Source: Hymenobacter oligotrophus
Lineage (GTDB): Bacteria > Bacteroidota > Bacteroidia > Cytophagales > Hymenobacteraceae
Assembly (NCBI RefSeq): GCF_003574965.1
Contig: NZ_CP032317.1
Span: 434,001-498,000 of the forward strand
Reading direction: 5' to 3'
Length of the DNA stretch: 64,000 bases
Below, piece by piece: positions 33,356 to 42,065 of the stretch (position 1 is the first letter of the stretch; each line of letters starts with the position of its first letter). The notes beneath the pieces are model-generated. The model saw only the letters and a list, made by a program, of their open reading frames with translations. It made no database searches and was not told the origin of the DNA. The position numbers and the translations under genes were made by a program.

Positions 33356-34339
33356 TTACTGTACCAGCATGGTACGCGACACCGTTTGACCCTCGGTGGT
33401 AAGCTGGTAGCGGTACAGGCCGCTGCGCAACGAGCCGCGGAAGGGCACTGTGTATGTGCCCGCAGCGCGCTTTTCGTCGAGGAGCGTGGCCACTACGCGG
33501 CCTGTTACATCGAGCACCGTGAGACGCACGGGTGTGGCGCGCTCCAGCGTAAAAGTGATGTTGGTTTCGTTGCGGAAGGGGTTGGGGTAGCTGGGTTGCA
33601 GCTGGGCCTGGGCTACCTCCCCGGTTTTGCGCGTGCCGGTAATCACCGAGGTTACTACGGTGGGGTCGTTGGCCTCCACGGCGTTCGTCGAACCTAGGGT
33701 GCCGGCAGGGCCGCCAGTTACTTGGTTGGCCAGAGTTTGGCCCGTAACGTTCTCAAACTTGTAGTAGGCTAACAGCCGCGCCTGCGGGGTGGTTACGCCG
33801 CTTTGCATGTCCGACATTACCTGGCTGGCGGTGCGCCCGTCGTTCCACACCATCACTTCGTCGATGTAGCCTTGCCAGCCCGTGTCGCCGGTGTTGTGGC
33901 CAATGCCCAATACGTTGGCGGTAGGCAGCGTCCAGGGGGGCTGGTTGGAGGTGGCCACCTGAACGCCGTTGATGTACAGGGTGCCCACGGAAAGGTTCCA
34001 GGTGTAGGCCACGTGCGTCCAGGCGCGCATTGGCACGCGCCCGCCCGCGGCAATGTTGTAGAGCTCGAGCTGGCCCTGGCTGTTCACGCCAAACCAAGGC
34101 GTGTCATCGCCGAACTCCATGATTGTATGGCGGCCGGTGCCGTTGCTGTACGAGCTGCCGTTAAAATATACCCACGCCTCCAACGAAAGAAAGTCGTTGG
34201 GCACGAGCAGCGGCACGGTTACTTTGGAGGATGCGCTGCTGCTGAACCCTAGGCTGTGGCCGCCTTGCTGCGCAAAGGCGCCAACGCTAAGGCCGCAAGC
34301 CAGCGCAATAGCAAGAGTGGTACGGAGAATTGTTTTCAT
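33356..34339 (-). CDS. LamG-like secreted protein with type IX sorting tail
   Basis: 327 residues: signal peptide ending GAFAQQ; a concanavalin-A-like (LamG) domain about 28-205, with LSLEAWVYF, WTHVAYTWN, YINGVQVA and YIDEVMVWN; and a C-terminal Por-secretion tail from about 248 (LQPSYPNPFRNETNITFTL, ending YRYQLTTEGQTVSRTMLVQ). It should be exported by the type IX system and anchored at or released from the surface, where LamG domains often bind carbohydrate. Confidence 0.9.
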   Translation of the reverse strand: MKTILRTTLAIALACGLSVGAFAQQGGHSLGFSSSASSKVTVPLLVPNDFLSLEAWVYFNGSSYSNGTGRHTIMEFGDDTPWFGVNSQGQLELYNIAAGGRVPMRAWTHVAYTWNLSVGTLYINGVQVATSNQPPWTLPTANVLGIGHNTGDTGWQGYIDEVMVWNDGRTASQVMSDMQSGVTTPQARLLAYYKFENVTGQTLANQVTGGPAGTLGSTNAVEANDPTVVTSVITGTRKTGEVAQAQLQPSYPNPFRNETNITFTLERATPVRLTVLDVTGRVVATLLDEKRAAGTYTVPFRGSLRSGLYRYQLTTEGQTVSRTMLVQ

Positions 34340-34675
34340 AGAGCGGTGGAGTGGTATTTATTGAAGTGGTTAATGATACTAAACTCATTTTATATTGTTC
34401 GCTAATGGCTTATGATATTCTTGAGTTAAGTTGCACAATAGCAAGGTTGTAGAAGGAATTTTACCAACTATTTTCGGCTGAGTGCCATTTCGCTTCGAAA
34501 AACCCAAACCGGAAGCTGCGCAGAAGCAAAGTCTATGATCAACTGATATTACAACCCGCCCAAGCCAAGAGCCGCTGGCCCTAGGTGCTCCGCCCACACC
34601 CGCTTGCCTGGTGGCTGGCAACGTTAAAGCAGCCGTGCGTCTGTAGTCATGCATTGATAAGGCAAACTGCCTGGC
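34340..34675. other. AT-rich intergenic region upstream of LamG gene
   Basis: About 335 bases. The half nearest the LamG gene is AT-rich, consistent with a promoter, but no well-spaced consensus pair was found. A reading frame on the minus strand (34385-34699) has no recognisable features and ends in a terminator stem, so it is not called. Confidence 0.4.
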
Positions 34676-34725
34676 CTGCAACAAAAAAGCCCAGGCCACC
34701 TAGGGCCTGGGCTTTTTTGTTGCAG
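34676..34725 (-). terminator. perfect 22-bp-arm terminator after hppD
   Basis: Arms 34676-34697 and 34704-34725 are exact (CTGCAACAAAAAAGCCCAGG and its complement) with ACCTAG as the loop, giving CCTAGG across the loop edge. A-run and T-run on both sides make it work in either direction. Confidence 0.85.
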
Positions 34726-34743
34726 CGAGCTAAACTGCTAGGA

Positions 34744-35877
34744 TTACAAGTTGCCGCGCAGCGCCTGCTCGCGCTCAATGGCTTCGAACAACGCTTTGAA
34801 GTTGCCCTTGCCGAAGCTCTTGGCGCCTTTGCGCTGGATGATTTCGTAGAATACGGTGGGGCGGTCTTCTACGGGCTTCGTGAAGATTTGCAGCAGGTAG
34901 CCTTCCTCGTCGCGGTCGACGAGCAGGTTCAGCTCTTTAATCGATTGCAGGTCTTCGTCGATATGGCCCACGCGCTCCAGCAGGTCGTCGTAGTAGGTGT
35001 CGGGCACCGTCAGGAAGTCGACGCCGCGGCGGCGCAGTTCCGTTACAGTCGTGCGGATGTCGTGCGTAATCAGCGCCATGTGCTGCACGCCGGCATCGTG
35101 GTAAAAGTCGAGGTATTCCTCGATCTGCGACTTTTTCTTGCCTTCGGCGGGCTCGTTGATGGGGAATTTCACGAAGCCGTTGCCGTTCGACACCACCTTC
35201 GACATCAGGGCCGAGTACTCGGTCGAAATGTCCTCGTCGTCGAAGGTGATGAGCAACTTGAAGCCCATTACGTCTTCGTAAAACTTCACCCACTGGTTCA
35301 TCTGGCCCCAGCCCACGTTGCCCACGCAGTGGTCGACGTACTGCAAACCCACCGGGTTGCCCTGCGGAATGTTGCTTTTGCGCGCCACAAAGCCGGGCAG
35401 AAACACGCCGTTGTACTTGGAGCGCTCCACAAAGGTGTGGATGGTTTCGCCGTAGGTGTAAATGCCCGACAGCGTAACCTCGCCGTTGGCGTCGGAAATG
35501 GTGTACGGCTCGAAGGCCGGCTTGGCACCGCGCTTGGTGGTTTCCTCGAACGACTTGCGCGCGTCGTCAACCCAAAGGGCCATCACCTTCACGCCGTCGC
35601 CGTGCTTGGCTACATGCTTGGTAATATCGGAGTCGGGCAGCAGCGAGGTGGTGAGCACCAGCCGGATTTTGTTTTGCTGCAGCACGTACGAAGCCCGGTC
35701 GCGCACGCCCGTTTCGGGGCCGGCGTAGGCCACCAGCTCAAACCCAAACGCTGCTTGGTAGAAGTAGGCCGACTGCTTGGCGTTGCCCACGTAAAACTCA
35801 ATGTAGTCGGTGCCGTTTAGGGGTAAGAAATCAGCGGTAGCGGGAGTGGCCGCGGCGGCCGGAGTCATCGTTTCCAT
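34744..35877 (-). CDS. hppD: 4-hydroxyphenylpyruvate dioxygenase
   Basis: Converts 4-hydroxyphenylpyruvate to homogentisate in tyrosine breakdown, using Fe(II) and O2. 377 residues; iron ligands are identifiable as H183 (VDHCVGNV), H266 (VQHMALIT) and E345 (FYEIIQRKG). N-terminal half is the duplicated vicinal-oxygen-chelate domain beginning GTDYIEFYVGN. No homogentisate dioxygenase or other tyrosine-degradation gene is nearby. Its own terminator lies 20 bases past the stop. Confidence 0.96.
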   Translation of the reverse strand: METMTPAAAATPATADFLPLNGTDYIEFYVGNAKQSAYFYQAAFGFELVAYAGPETGVRDRASYVLQQNKIRLVLTTSLLPDSDITKHVAKHGDGVKVMALWVDDARKSFEETTKRGAKPAFEPYTISDANGEVTLSGIYTYGETIHTFVERSKYNGVFLPGFVARKSNIPQGNPVGLQYVDHCVGNVGWGQMNQWVKFYEDVMGFKLLITFDDEDISTEYSALMSKVVSNGNGFVKFPINEPAEGKKKSQIEEYLDFYHDAGVQHMALITHDIRTTVTELRRRGVDFLTVPDTYYDDLLERVGHIDEDLQSIKELNLLVDRDEEGYLLQIFTKPVEDRPTVFYEIIQRKGAKSFGKGNFKALFEAIEREQALRGNL

Positions 35878-36033
35878 ACGCAGGAGCAGGGTTCGGGTGG
35901 TTTATCGGATGTCGGGAATACTTTCGTAAAAATACTGTTTCGGGGTAATTTGTGCCCGAGGCCGCTGTTTTCTTGAATCTTTCACAAATTTGCCAATGCA
36001 GCCGCGCGCCCGCGCCGCCGTCATTTTTCGCCT

Positions 36034-36411
36034 ATGGATACCAACGCCCTTGATAAAGCCCTTGCGGCTCTGCTGAAGAAAAAGCACGAATTGCACCAAC
36101 TCGCCTACAGCGACGCCCGCTACGACGACGTAGAGGAAGAACTCCACGACCTCGAAGACGACTTCAACGAGGAGTACGGCGAGTTCTTAGAAGCCGCCCT
36201 GGAAAAAGTACACGGCGAGCTAGGCTCCGATACCGATGTGCTGCTGCCCACTGCCTACCTGCCCAACGGCCCCGAGCCCACCGCCGAAGACGGCGTCTGG
36301 ATCGACTCGGAGAAGTACCCCGGCAAGGTGCGCCTGGTGCTGATGCCCAGCCCCACGCGCTTGGTGCTCAACACCAGCAAAGGCCAGCAGCACGAGCTCT
36401 GGAAAGCTTAA
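36034..36411 (+). CDS. acidic small protein, unknown
   Basis: 125 residues. The N-terminal 60 form a charged helical pair (KALAALLKKKHELHQLAYSD followed by a D/E-rich DDVEEELHDLEDDFNEEYGE). The C-terminal half is beta-like with VWIDSEKYPGKVRLVLMPSP. Cytosolic; no known domain. It is divergent from hppD and followed by an inverted repeat and the DUF952 gene. Confidence 0.7.
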   Translation: MDTNALDKALAALLKKKHELHQLAYSDARYDDVEEELHDLEDDFNEEYGEFLEAALEKVHGELGSDTDVLLPTAYLPNGPEPTAEDGVWIDSEKYPGKVRLVLMPSPTRLVLNTSKGQQHELWKA

Positions 36412-36418
36412 ATTTTCA

Positions 36419-36526
36419 GTTGTCAGTTACGAGTTGCCAGTTGTCTGCCGTGAGGCGAGCAACTGGCTTCTGCGTTTTACATCGGCTTACCTTAGCCCTA
36501 GCAACTGACCATTAGTAACTGACAAC
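36419..36526. repeat. GTTGTCAGTT-ended inverted repeat
   Basis: Left arm 36419-36445 starts GTTGTCAGTTAC; right arm 36500-36526 ends GTAACTGACAAC. Arms pair at both ends with a mismatched centre. It ends three bases before the DUF952 start. The same terminal word is found in the iscU downstream spacer at 56250-56331. Confidence 0.75.
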
Positions 36527-36529
36527 GGT

Positions 36530-36880
36530 ATGATGCTTTACCGCGTAGCCGAACTACCCGATTGGCAGCGGGCCCAGCAAACGGGCTTTTTCGCCAGCGC
36601 CGATCTACAGGCCGAGGGTTTCATTCACACCTCCGAGCGGCACCAACTCCTCGATACGGCCAACCGCTACTACCCAGGCCGCACCGATATAGTGCTGCTC
36701 GAACTCGACGAGGCAACCCTAGGTGCCGCCGGCGTGCCCGTAAAGCGGGAGTGGGCCGAAAGCCGCGGTCAGTTTTTCGCACACGTGTTTGGGGCCATAC
36801 CCCTAGGTGCCGTGCGGCGCACGCTGCCCTTTGCACCCGCACCCGATGGCACATTTGCTCTGCCAGCCGAACTGACCTAG
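36530..36880 (+). CDS. DUF952 family protein
   Basis: 116 residues matching DUF952: LYRVAELPDWQRAQQTGFF, EGFIHTSERHQLLDTANRYY and LLELDEATLG, ending with the FAHVFGAIPLGAV segment. A small cytosolic family of unknown activity, structurally related to ADP-ribosyltransferase-like folds by family description. Two adjacent ATGs (36530, 36533) are possible starts in different frames; 36530 is in frame. The upstream inverted repeat is almost touching the start. Confidence 0.88.
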   Translation: MMLYRVAELPDWQRAQQTGFFASADLQAEGFIHTSERHQLLDTANRYYPGRTDIVLLELDEATLGAAGVPVKREWAESRGQFFAHVFGAIPLGAVRRTLPFAPAPDGTFALPAELT

Positions 36881-36897
36881 GTGTTACAGGCCCCCGA

Positions 36898-36941
36898 ATG
36901 CGCAAGGCCCCGCTGCTACCCTGCAGCGGGGCCTTGCGCAT
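36898..36941. terminator. 18-bp-arm terminator between convergent DUF952 and DUF2911 genes
   Basis: ATGCGCAAGGCCCCGCTG pairs exactly with CAGCGGGGCCTTGCGCAT around an 8-base loop. Confidence 0.75.
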
Positions 36942-36956
36942 CCAAAGGGGTACTTT

Positions 36957-37538
36957 CTACCTCACCGCAATAGGCAGCTCCATGTTTTCCCAGCGCAGCA
37001 CCACGCCGGGGCTGGTTACGGTGTAGGTAAGGCGCTCCATCATGGCGGCCTTGCGCGGCGTTACCGTTACACGCAGCGCATCGTGCCGGTCGTCGTAGTC
37101 GAAAGCGCCCCATTGCTTGGCGTGCTTGTTGAAAATAACGGTCCAGGCTTGCTCCGTCGGGATTACGAAGAACGCGTATGTGCCAGCGGGCAGCTGTTTG
37201 CCTTCCACGGTTACGGACTTGTCGAAGCTGACGGTGGTGGCCTCGTTGGCGCCGGCGCGCCACACTTGGTTGTAGGGCACTAGTTCGCCCCAAATTCGGC
37301 GGCCCTTAACGGCTGGGCTACTGTATTTGATGGCAACGTTAGCGCTGCCTGCTTTGCCGGTGGCGGTGGCAGCAGGGCTGGGTTTGCCTTGGTTATCGGA
37401 GGCTACAATGGCGCCGATGGGCTTTACCTTGGGCTGGGCCTGGGTTTGTGCCTGAAACTGTGCCTGCGCGGCCGAGGTAGCCAGCGCACCTAGGCCAGCA
37501 AAAGCCAGCGCGAGCACGAAGCGAAGTTGATTTTGCAT
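36957..37538 (-). CDS. DUF2911 exported protein
   Basis: 193 residues: signal peptide ending SAAQAQ, a glutamine/alanine linker, then a DUF2911 beta-sandwich with VAIKYSSPAVKGRRIWGELV, VWRAGANEATTVSFDKSV and LPAGTYAFFVIPTEQAWTVI. The family is common in Bacteroidota envelopes with no known activity. ATG 37538 is chosen over 37622 for the signal peptide. Confidence 0.88.
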   Translation of the reverse strand: MQNQLRFVLALAFAGLGALATSAAQAQFQAQTQAQPKVKPIGAIVASDNQGKPSPAATATGKAGSANVAIKYSSPAVKGRRIWGELVPYNQVWRAGANEATTVSFDKSVTVEGKQLPAGTYAFFVIPTEQAWTVIFNKHAKQWGAFDYDDRHDALRVTVTPRKAAMMERLTYTVTSPGVVLRWENMELPIAVR

Positions 37539-37667
37539 AGCGGTAATCGGGCTGATGAAAGAGCGTACGCCCAACAGAAACAAAAGCCCGCTTAAAGTTG
37601 CCTTAACAGTATAGAGTGGCACGAATATTTCTGCCCAAGCTCTTCGGTACCAAACCCAGGCAAGCCC

Positions 37668-38513
37668 ATGCGTTTTTTTACCTTACTATTCGTTTTCGGA
37701 GCTATGTGGTGGCTGGTAGGCTGTGCGCCTCAGTACCACCTTGTGCTGAAACCCGCCAGCGGCGCCACCCGCTGGGAAAACGGGTTGGAGTTGGTAGGCG
37801 CCCACGCCGACAGCCTCGAAGCAAGCCTGGCCGCAGCCGCCACGGCAGGCAATTACCTGGAGTTTGCGGTAACGGTGCGCAACCGCAGCGCCCGCCCAAT
37901 AGTGGTAGCCCCCGAAGAGTTTTATCTCGAGGCCAATTTCGCGGCGCCCGCAACTGCTGGCGCCGCGCCGGTAGGGCCGCTGCGCGTACCGGCCGTGAAC
38001 CCCGAGGAAAGCATTCGGATGTTGCAGCAGGGTGCCGCGTACCACGAGCAAAAATCAACGGCCGTGCCGGCGGCCGAAATTTTATCAGGCATTAACGAAA
38101 TAGCGCAAGACCTGAGCAGCCGTAAGCGCAAGGAAACCGACGCGCAGCGCGATGCCCGCAACGCCGCCTACCACGCCGAAATGAACGGCTACCAGCAAGA
38201 ACGCACCGACCACGCCGTGCGCGCCGCCGCCCTCCGCACTGAACTGCGCGCCGCCGAAGCTGACTGGCTGCGCAAAACCACCCTCGGCCCCGGCATGGCC
38301 TTATCGGGCCGGGTACGGTTTCGGCGCACCGCCGACGGCGCGGAACGTTTGCGCCTAGTGCTGCCCGTGGGCGGCCGCGAGCTGGCCGGCGAGTTTTCGC
38401 AGTTTCGCTACCGCCAAAGCGGCTACCAGCCCGCTACGGCCAGCGCCGTACCTAGGGCGGTGCCGGCCGTTAATCAATCAGCTCCGCCAGCTCCAGCCAC
38501 CGCTCGCCCTTAG
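37668..38513 (+). CDS. lipoprotein of unknown function
   Basis: 281 residues. Lipobox WLVGC near residue 19; a beta-rich part about 35-110 (LEFAVTVRNRSARPIVVAPE suggests an Ig-like domain); a charged helical middle with RKRKETDAQRDARNAAYHAE; and a second beta-rich part, then an Ala/Pro tail. No family recognised. Its last 44 bases overlap the 3' end of the convergent ABC-F gene. Confidence 0.65.
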   Translation: MRFFTLLFVFGAMWWLVGCAPQYHLVLKPASGATRWENGLELVGAHADSLEASLAAAATAGNYLEFAVTVRNRSARPIVVAPEEFYLEANFAAPATAGAAPVGPLRVPAVNPEESIRMLQQGAAYHEQKSTAVPAAEILSGINEIAQDLSSRKRKETDAQRDARNAAYHAEMNGYQQERTDHAVRAAALRTELRAAEADWLRKTTLGPGMALSGRVRFRRTADGAERLRLVLPVGGRELAGEFSQFRYRQSGYQPATASAVPRAVPAVNQSAPPAPATARP

Positions 38514-40362
38514 CATCGAGGTCGGCATCTAGCTGCTGTAGGCGGGCGGCCCACTCGGCCAGTTGCTGGTGGTTGCCGCTGCCGTTGTTTAGCTGCTCCA
38601 CCAGTTGCTTTTTCTCGTCTTCGAGTTGGGCAATGGCAGCTTCGAGCTGCTCGTACTCCTTTTTCTCGGCGAAGCTGGCGCGGCGGGCTTTGTTTGCTGC
38701 CGGAGCCGCAGCAGCGGGCGCAGTGGCCGCTGATTTGGCTGCTTTGGCCGCAGAGGCTGCGGCTTCGGCCGCCTGCTGATCTTTCAGGAACTGGCGGTAA
38801 TCGGTGTAGTTGCCGGGGAAGAGACGCACGCGCCCCCCGGGCTCCAGCACCAGCAGTTGCTCCACCAACCGATCCATGAAGTACCGGTCGTGCGATACGA
38901 GCACGAGGCAGCCGGCAAAGTTCAACAGAAAGTCTTCCAGGATGTTGAGCGTCACGATGTCGAGGTCGTTCGTGGGCTCGTCAAGAATCAGGAAGTTGGG
39001 GTTCTTGATCAGCACGCGCAGCAGCTGCAGGCGGCGCTTTTCGCCGCCGCTTAGCTTGCCTACCAAGGTGTATTGCTGCGCCGGCGGAAATAGGAAGTGC
39101 TGCAACAGCTGCGAAGCCGTGAGCGTGGAGCCATCGGCCATTTCTACTACTTCGGCCACTTCCTTCACCACATCAATCACGCGCTGGTCGTCGGAGTACT
39201 GCAGCTCTTGCTGGGTGTAGTAGCCGAACACGGTGGTTTGGCCAGCCTCTACCTCGCCGCTGTCGGGCTGCAGGCGCTGCGTGAGGATGTTGAGCAGGGT
39301 GGTTTTGCCGGTGCCGTTGGGGCCCACAATACCTAGGCGCTCCTGCTTGCGGAACACGTGGCTGAAATCCTGCAGGACGGTTTTCTCGCCAAAACGCTTG
39401 TTAAGGTGCTTGGCCTCGAGCACTTTGTTGCCCTGGCGCGTCGATTTTACCGACAGCTCTACCTGCTGTTGCGGGCCGCGGCCTTTGGCTTTTTCCTGGG
39501 TGTCGTAAAAGGCCTCGATGCGGGCTTTTTGCTTGGTGCCGCGGGCTTGCGGTTGGCGGCGCATCCACTCCAACTCTTTGCGCAGCAGGTTGCGGGCTTT
39601 TTCAACCTCCACGGCCTCCATTTGCTCGCGCTCGGCCTTCTTCTCCACAAAGTAGGCGTAGTTGCCCTGGTAGCGGTGCACTTGGCCCCGGTCGAGCTCC
39701 ACAATTTCGTTGGCCACGCGGTCCAGAAAGTACCGGTCGTGGGTTACCATGAGCAGCGTGAGGGTGGGGGAGGCCAGCCGGTTTTCGAGCCACTCAATGG
39801 TGTCGAGGTCGAGGTGGTTGGTGGGCTCGTCGAGAATGATGATTTCCGGCTCCTCAATCAGCAAACGGGCCAAGGCTACGCGCTTTTGCTGCCCGCCCGA
39901 AAGCGAGCCAACGCGCTGCTCCAAATCATGGATGCCCAGCTGACCTAGGATTTGCCGCACTTGGGCTTCGTAATCCCAGGCGTTGAGCGCGTCCATGTGC
40001 TGCAGCGCGTGCTGCAATTCGGTGGGGTCGGCGGCGTCGCCTTTCAGCATCAGGCGCTCGTAGTCGCGCACGGCCGCAAGCGTGGCGTTTTCGCCCGCAA
40101 AAATGCTTTGCTGAACGGTGAGGTTGTTGTCGAAGGTGGGTTGCTGGGGCAAAAAGCCCATGCGCATGCCGTTGCGTACGCTCACCAAACCCGTATCGGG
40201 CGGCTCGAGGCCAGCCAGCACGCGCAGCAGCGTGGTTTTGCCCGAGCCGTTTACGCCCACCAGCGCCGTGCGCTGGCCCTGTTGCAACCCAAACGACAAG
40301 TCGCGGAACAACCAACGATCCGCGTAATTCTTCGAAATATTCTCAGCCGACAGCAAATTCAT
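38470..40362 (-). CDS. ABC-F family ATPase, Uup/YdiF type
   Basis: 630 residues with two ABC domains: Walker A GVNGSGKTT and GPNGTGKTT, signatures LSGGQQKR and LSGGEKRR, Walker B IIILDEPTNHLDLDT and LILDEPTNDLDIVT, the ABC-F linker RQPQARGTKQKARI between them, and a C-terminal coiled coil (from about 555) after an alanine-rich linker. ABC-F proteins act on ribosomes, not in transport. The Uup-like C-terminal coil suggests a nucleic-acid-binding role. ATG 40362 follows a consensus -7 box by four bases. Confidence 0.93.
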   Translation of the reverse strand: MNLLSAENISKNYADRWLFRDLSFGLQQGQRTALVGVNGSGKTTLLRVLAGLEPPDTGLVSVRNGMRMGFLPQQPTFDNNLTVQQSIFAGENATLAAVRDYERLMLKGDAADPTELQHALQHMDALNAWDYEAQVRQILGQLGIHDLEQRVGSLSGGQQKRVALARLLIEEPEIIILDEPTNHLDLDTIEWLENRLASPTLTLLMVTHDRYFLDRVANEIVELDRGQVHRYQGNYAYFVEKKAEREQMEAVEVEKARNLLRKELEWMRRQPQARGTKQKARIEAFYDTQEKAKGRGPQQQVELSVKSTRQGNKVLEAKHLNKRFGEKTVLQDFSHVFRKQERLGIVGPNGTGKTTLLNILTQRLQPDSGEVEAGQTTVFGYYTQQELQYSDDQRVIDVVKEVAEVVEMADGSTLTASQLLQHFLFPPAQQYTLVGKLSGGEKRRLQLLRVLIKNPNFLILDEPTNDLDIVTLNILEDFLLNFAGCLVLVSHDRYFMDRLVEQLLVLEPGGRVRLFPGNYTDYRQFLKDQQAAEAAASAAKAAKSAATAPAAAAPAANKARRASFAEKKEYEQLEAAIAQLEDEKKQLVEQLNNGSGNHQQLAEWAARLQQLDADLDAKGERWLELAELID

Positions 40363-40366
40363 GCTG

Positions 40367-40374
40367 CAAAGGTA
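40367..40374 (-). promoter_or_regulatory. -7 box of ABC-F gene promoter
   Basis: Minus strand TACCTTTG, exact match, four bases before the ATG. The expected -33 region is occupied by a repeat array and has no good TTG. Confidence 0.55.
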
Positions 40375-40386
40375 GGGGAGGGGTAC

Positions 40387-40460
40387 TAAGTACCGGGTAT
40401 TGGGTACTGAGTATTGAGACGTGAGTGTTGGGTATCGAGTACTGGGTATTGAGTATCGGG
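40387..40460. repeat. degenerate GGGTACTGAGTATT array
   Basis: Several imperfect copies of words such as GGGTACTGAGTATT and GGGTATCGAGTACTGG in tandem, just upstream of the ABC-F promoter. Similar words occur in the isc operon spacers. Confidence 0.65.
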
Positions 40461-40507
40461 AAGAAAGAAGGCAGGGGCGCAACCTGCCGACCGGCTGGCC
40501 ATACACG

Positions 40508-40540
40508 CCTAACTCCTAACTCCTAACTCCTAACTCCTAA
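40508..40540. repeat. TAACTCC tandem repeat
   Basis: About four to five tandem 7-base copies of CTAACTC, running into the stop codon of the 79-residue protein gene. Confidence 0.8.
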
Positions 40541-40776
40541 ATCACCCGCACCCGATCAACGTGCACATCGTCGCGCAGAATTTCGAGGCCGCGGTAGGCG
40601 AGGGGGCGGCCGGTATTGGTGGTCAGGTCGCCGCCGTCGGCGTGCAGGCCCGCTACATCGAGCACCAGTTGCGTGTACTTCCGCTCACCAAGTTCGATGG
40701 CTACCGGACGGCCTTGTTCAGTGTTGTAATGAGCAAGCGCCTGGTCTATCTCTTCCAGAATGACGCTTCGGTTCAT
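40537..40776 (-). CDS. small protein of unknown function
   Basis: 79 residues starting MNRSVILEEIDQALAHYNTE; likely a helix followed by beta strands (RPVAIELGERKYTQLVLDVA). No family recognised. The stop lies at the edge of a tandem repeat. Divergent from murI with 188 bases between. Confidence 0.5.
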   Translation of the reverse strand: MNRSVILEEIDQALAHYNTEQGRPVAIELGERKYTQLVLDVAGLHADGGDLTTNTGRPLAYRGLEILRDDVHVDRVRVI

Positions 40777-40951
40777 AAAAGCAGAAGTAGTTTGCTGAGC
40801 AACATACGCAATTGCCGCGAAATGCCGCACGCCACAACCGGCCCCTCCAGCGCCAGCAGCGGCCTGCCGCGCCCGCCCTAGGTGCCTGAGTTAGCTGCCT
40901 GCCCGGTGGGGCCAAAGGCACCTAGGGCGTGGTTGCACCGCCAATCTGCCG

Positions 40952-40959
40952 TACCTTCG
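40952..40959 (+). promoter_or_regulatory. -7 box of murI promoter
   Basis: TACCTTCG, one base off TAnnTTTG, with a TTG 16 bases upstream at 40933-40935. The ATG follows after five bases. Confidence 0.5.
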
Positions 40960-40964
40960 GGCCC

Positions 40965-41795
40965 ATGTCTGCACCTGCTTCCCTGGCCGATTCGCGCCCT
41001 ATTGGGGTTTTTGACAGCGGTATCGGCGGCCTTACGGTGGCCCGCGCCGTAAACCAGCTGCTGCCCCACGAGCGGCTGGTGTACTTCGGCGATACCGCGC
41101 ATTTGCCCTACGGCGACAAATCGACGGCGGCCATACAGGCCTACAGCGTCAAGATCTGCGATTTGCTTTTGCGCCAGCATTGCAAGGTTATTCTCATTGC
41201 CTGCAACTCGGCTTCGGCGGCGGCCTACGAGCTGGTGCGCGAGTACGTGGGCTCTAAAGCGCGCGTGCTAAACGTAATTGACCCAATTGTGGAGCAAGTA
41301 GGCCAGCACTACTCTGGGCGCGAGGTAGGCCTGATTGGAACCAAGCAAACCGTGGGCTCCAACGTGTACCGCAAAAAGCTCGACCGCCTCGACCGCGACA
41401 TCCGGCTGCACGCTTTGGCCACGCCGCTGTTGGCCCCCATGATCGAGGAAGGCTTCGTGCGCGGCGCTGTTAGCCAAAGCGTCATCAACACGTATTTGTC
41501 AGACCCCGCGCTGGAGGGCATCGAGGCGTTGGTGCTGGCGTGCACGCACTACCCGCTAATTCGCGAGCAAATTGCCGAGTACTACCAGGGCTGCGTCGAT
41601 GTGCTCGATCCTTCGCACACGGTAGCGCTGGCGCTGCAGCACTTGTTGCAAACGCACAGCTTGGTGGCTGCGCCGGCCGAGCGCCCGCCGCAGCACCATT
41701 TCTACGTATCCGATTTTACGCCTTCGTTCGAAGAAAGCACCCGCTTGTTTTTTGGGCAAGAAGTAAACCTCGAGCATTACCCGCTCTGGGAGTAG
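40965..41795 (+). CDS. murI: glutamate racemase
   Basis: Supplies D-glutamate for peptidoglycan. 276 residues; the family motifs are FDSGIGGLTVARA near residue 14, the first catalytic cysteine in IACNSASAAAY (about 76) and the second in LACTHYPLI (about 188). ATG 40965 is chosen over 40929 because it follows a promoter-like box and leaves the family N-terminus intact. Confidence 0.95.
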   Translation: MSAPASLADSRPIGVFDSGIGGLTVARAVNQLLPHERLVYFGDTAHLPYGDKSTAAIQAYSVKICDLLLRQHCKVILIACNSASAAAYELVREYVGSKARVLNVIDPIVEQVGQHYSGREVGLIGTKQTVGSNVYRKKLDRLDRDIRLHALATPLLAPMIEEGFVRGAVSQSVINTYLSDPALEGIEALVLACTHYPLIREQIAEYYQGCVDVLDPSHTVALALQHLLQTHSLVAAPAERPPQHHFYVSDFTPSFEESTRLFFGQEVNLEHYPLWE

Positions 41796-41811
41796 CCCCG
41801 CGAGGAACCGC

Positions 41812-41855
41812 TGCCGCCGCCCGACCCTGCCATTTGGCAAGGCCGGGCGGCGGCA
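41812..41855 (+). terminator. terminator after murI
   Basis: Exact 12-bp arms TGCCGCCGCCCG / CGGGCGGCGGCA with further inner pairing (TGCC/GGCA), 17 bases past the stop. Confidence 0.7.
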
Positions 41856-41937
41856 TTTGCGGGCCGTACATAGCCGCAAGGATGAGTTGTATTATTTGGG
41901 AACTGTTACATTTTTTCTGAAAAAAACATTAATTAAA

Positions 41938-41967
41938 TTGAATATCAGAATTATTCATATAGGTTTA
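41938..41967 (+). promoter_or_regulatory. promoter of the csgEFG operon
   Basis: TTG (41938-41940), exactly 19 bases, then TAGGTTTA (41960-41967), one base off the -7 consensus, in an AT-rich stretch. The start codon is about 100 bases downstream, leaving a leader with room for post-transcriptional control. Confidence 0.6.
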
Positions 41968-42065
41968 CACAATAGCATTTATCTTATCTGTTGATGGATG
42001 CTGCAATGATTCTGCTTGCTGTATTAGTGTAGCTGCCTCGCTTGCGGGGCCCAACCTTAGGTGTT

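Noticed and set aside
34385-34699. 104-residue minus-strand frame upstream of the LamG gene
   Set aside because: Its start lies in the hppD terminator stem and the product has no recognisable features.
40387-40540. Possible CRISPR array
   Set aside because: Units are too short and degenerate, no unique spacers of constant length, no cas genes.
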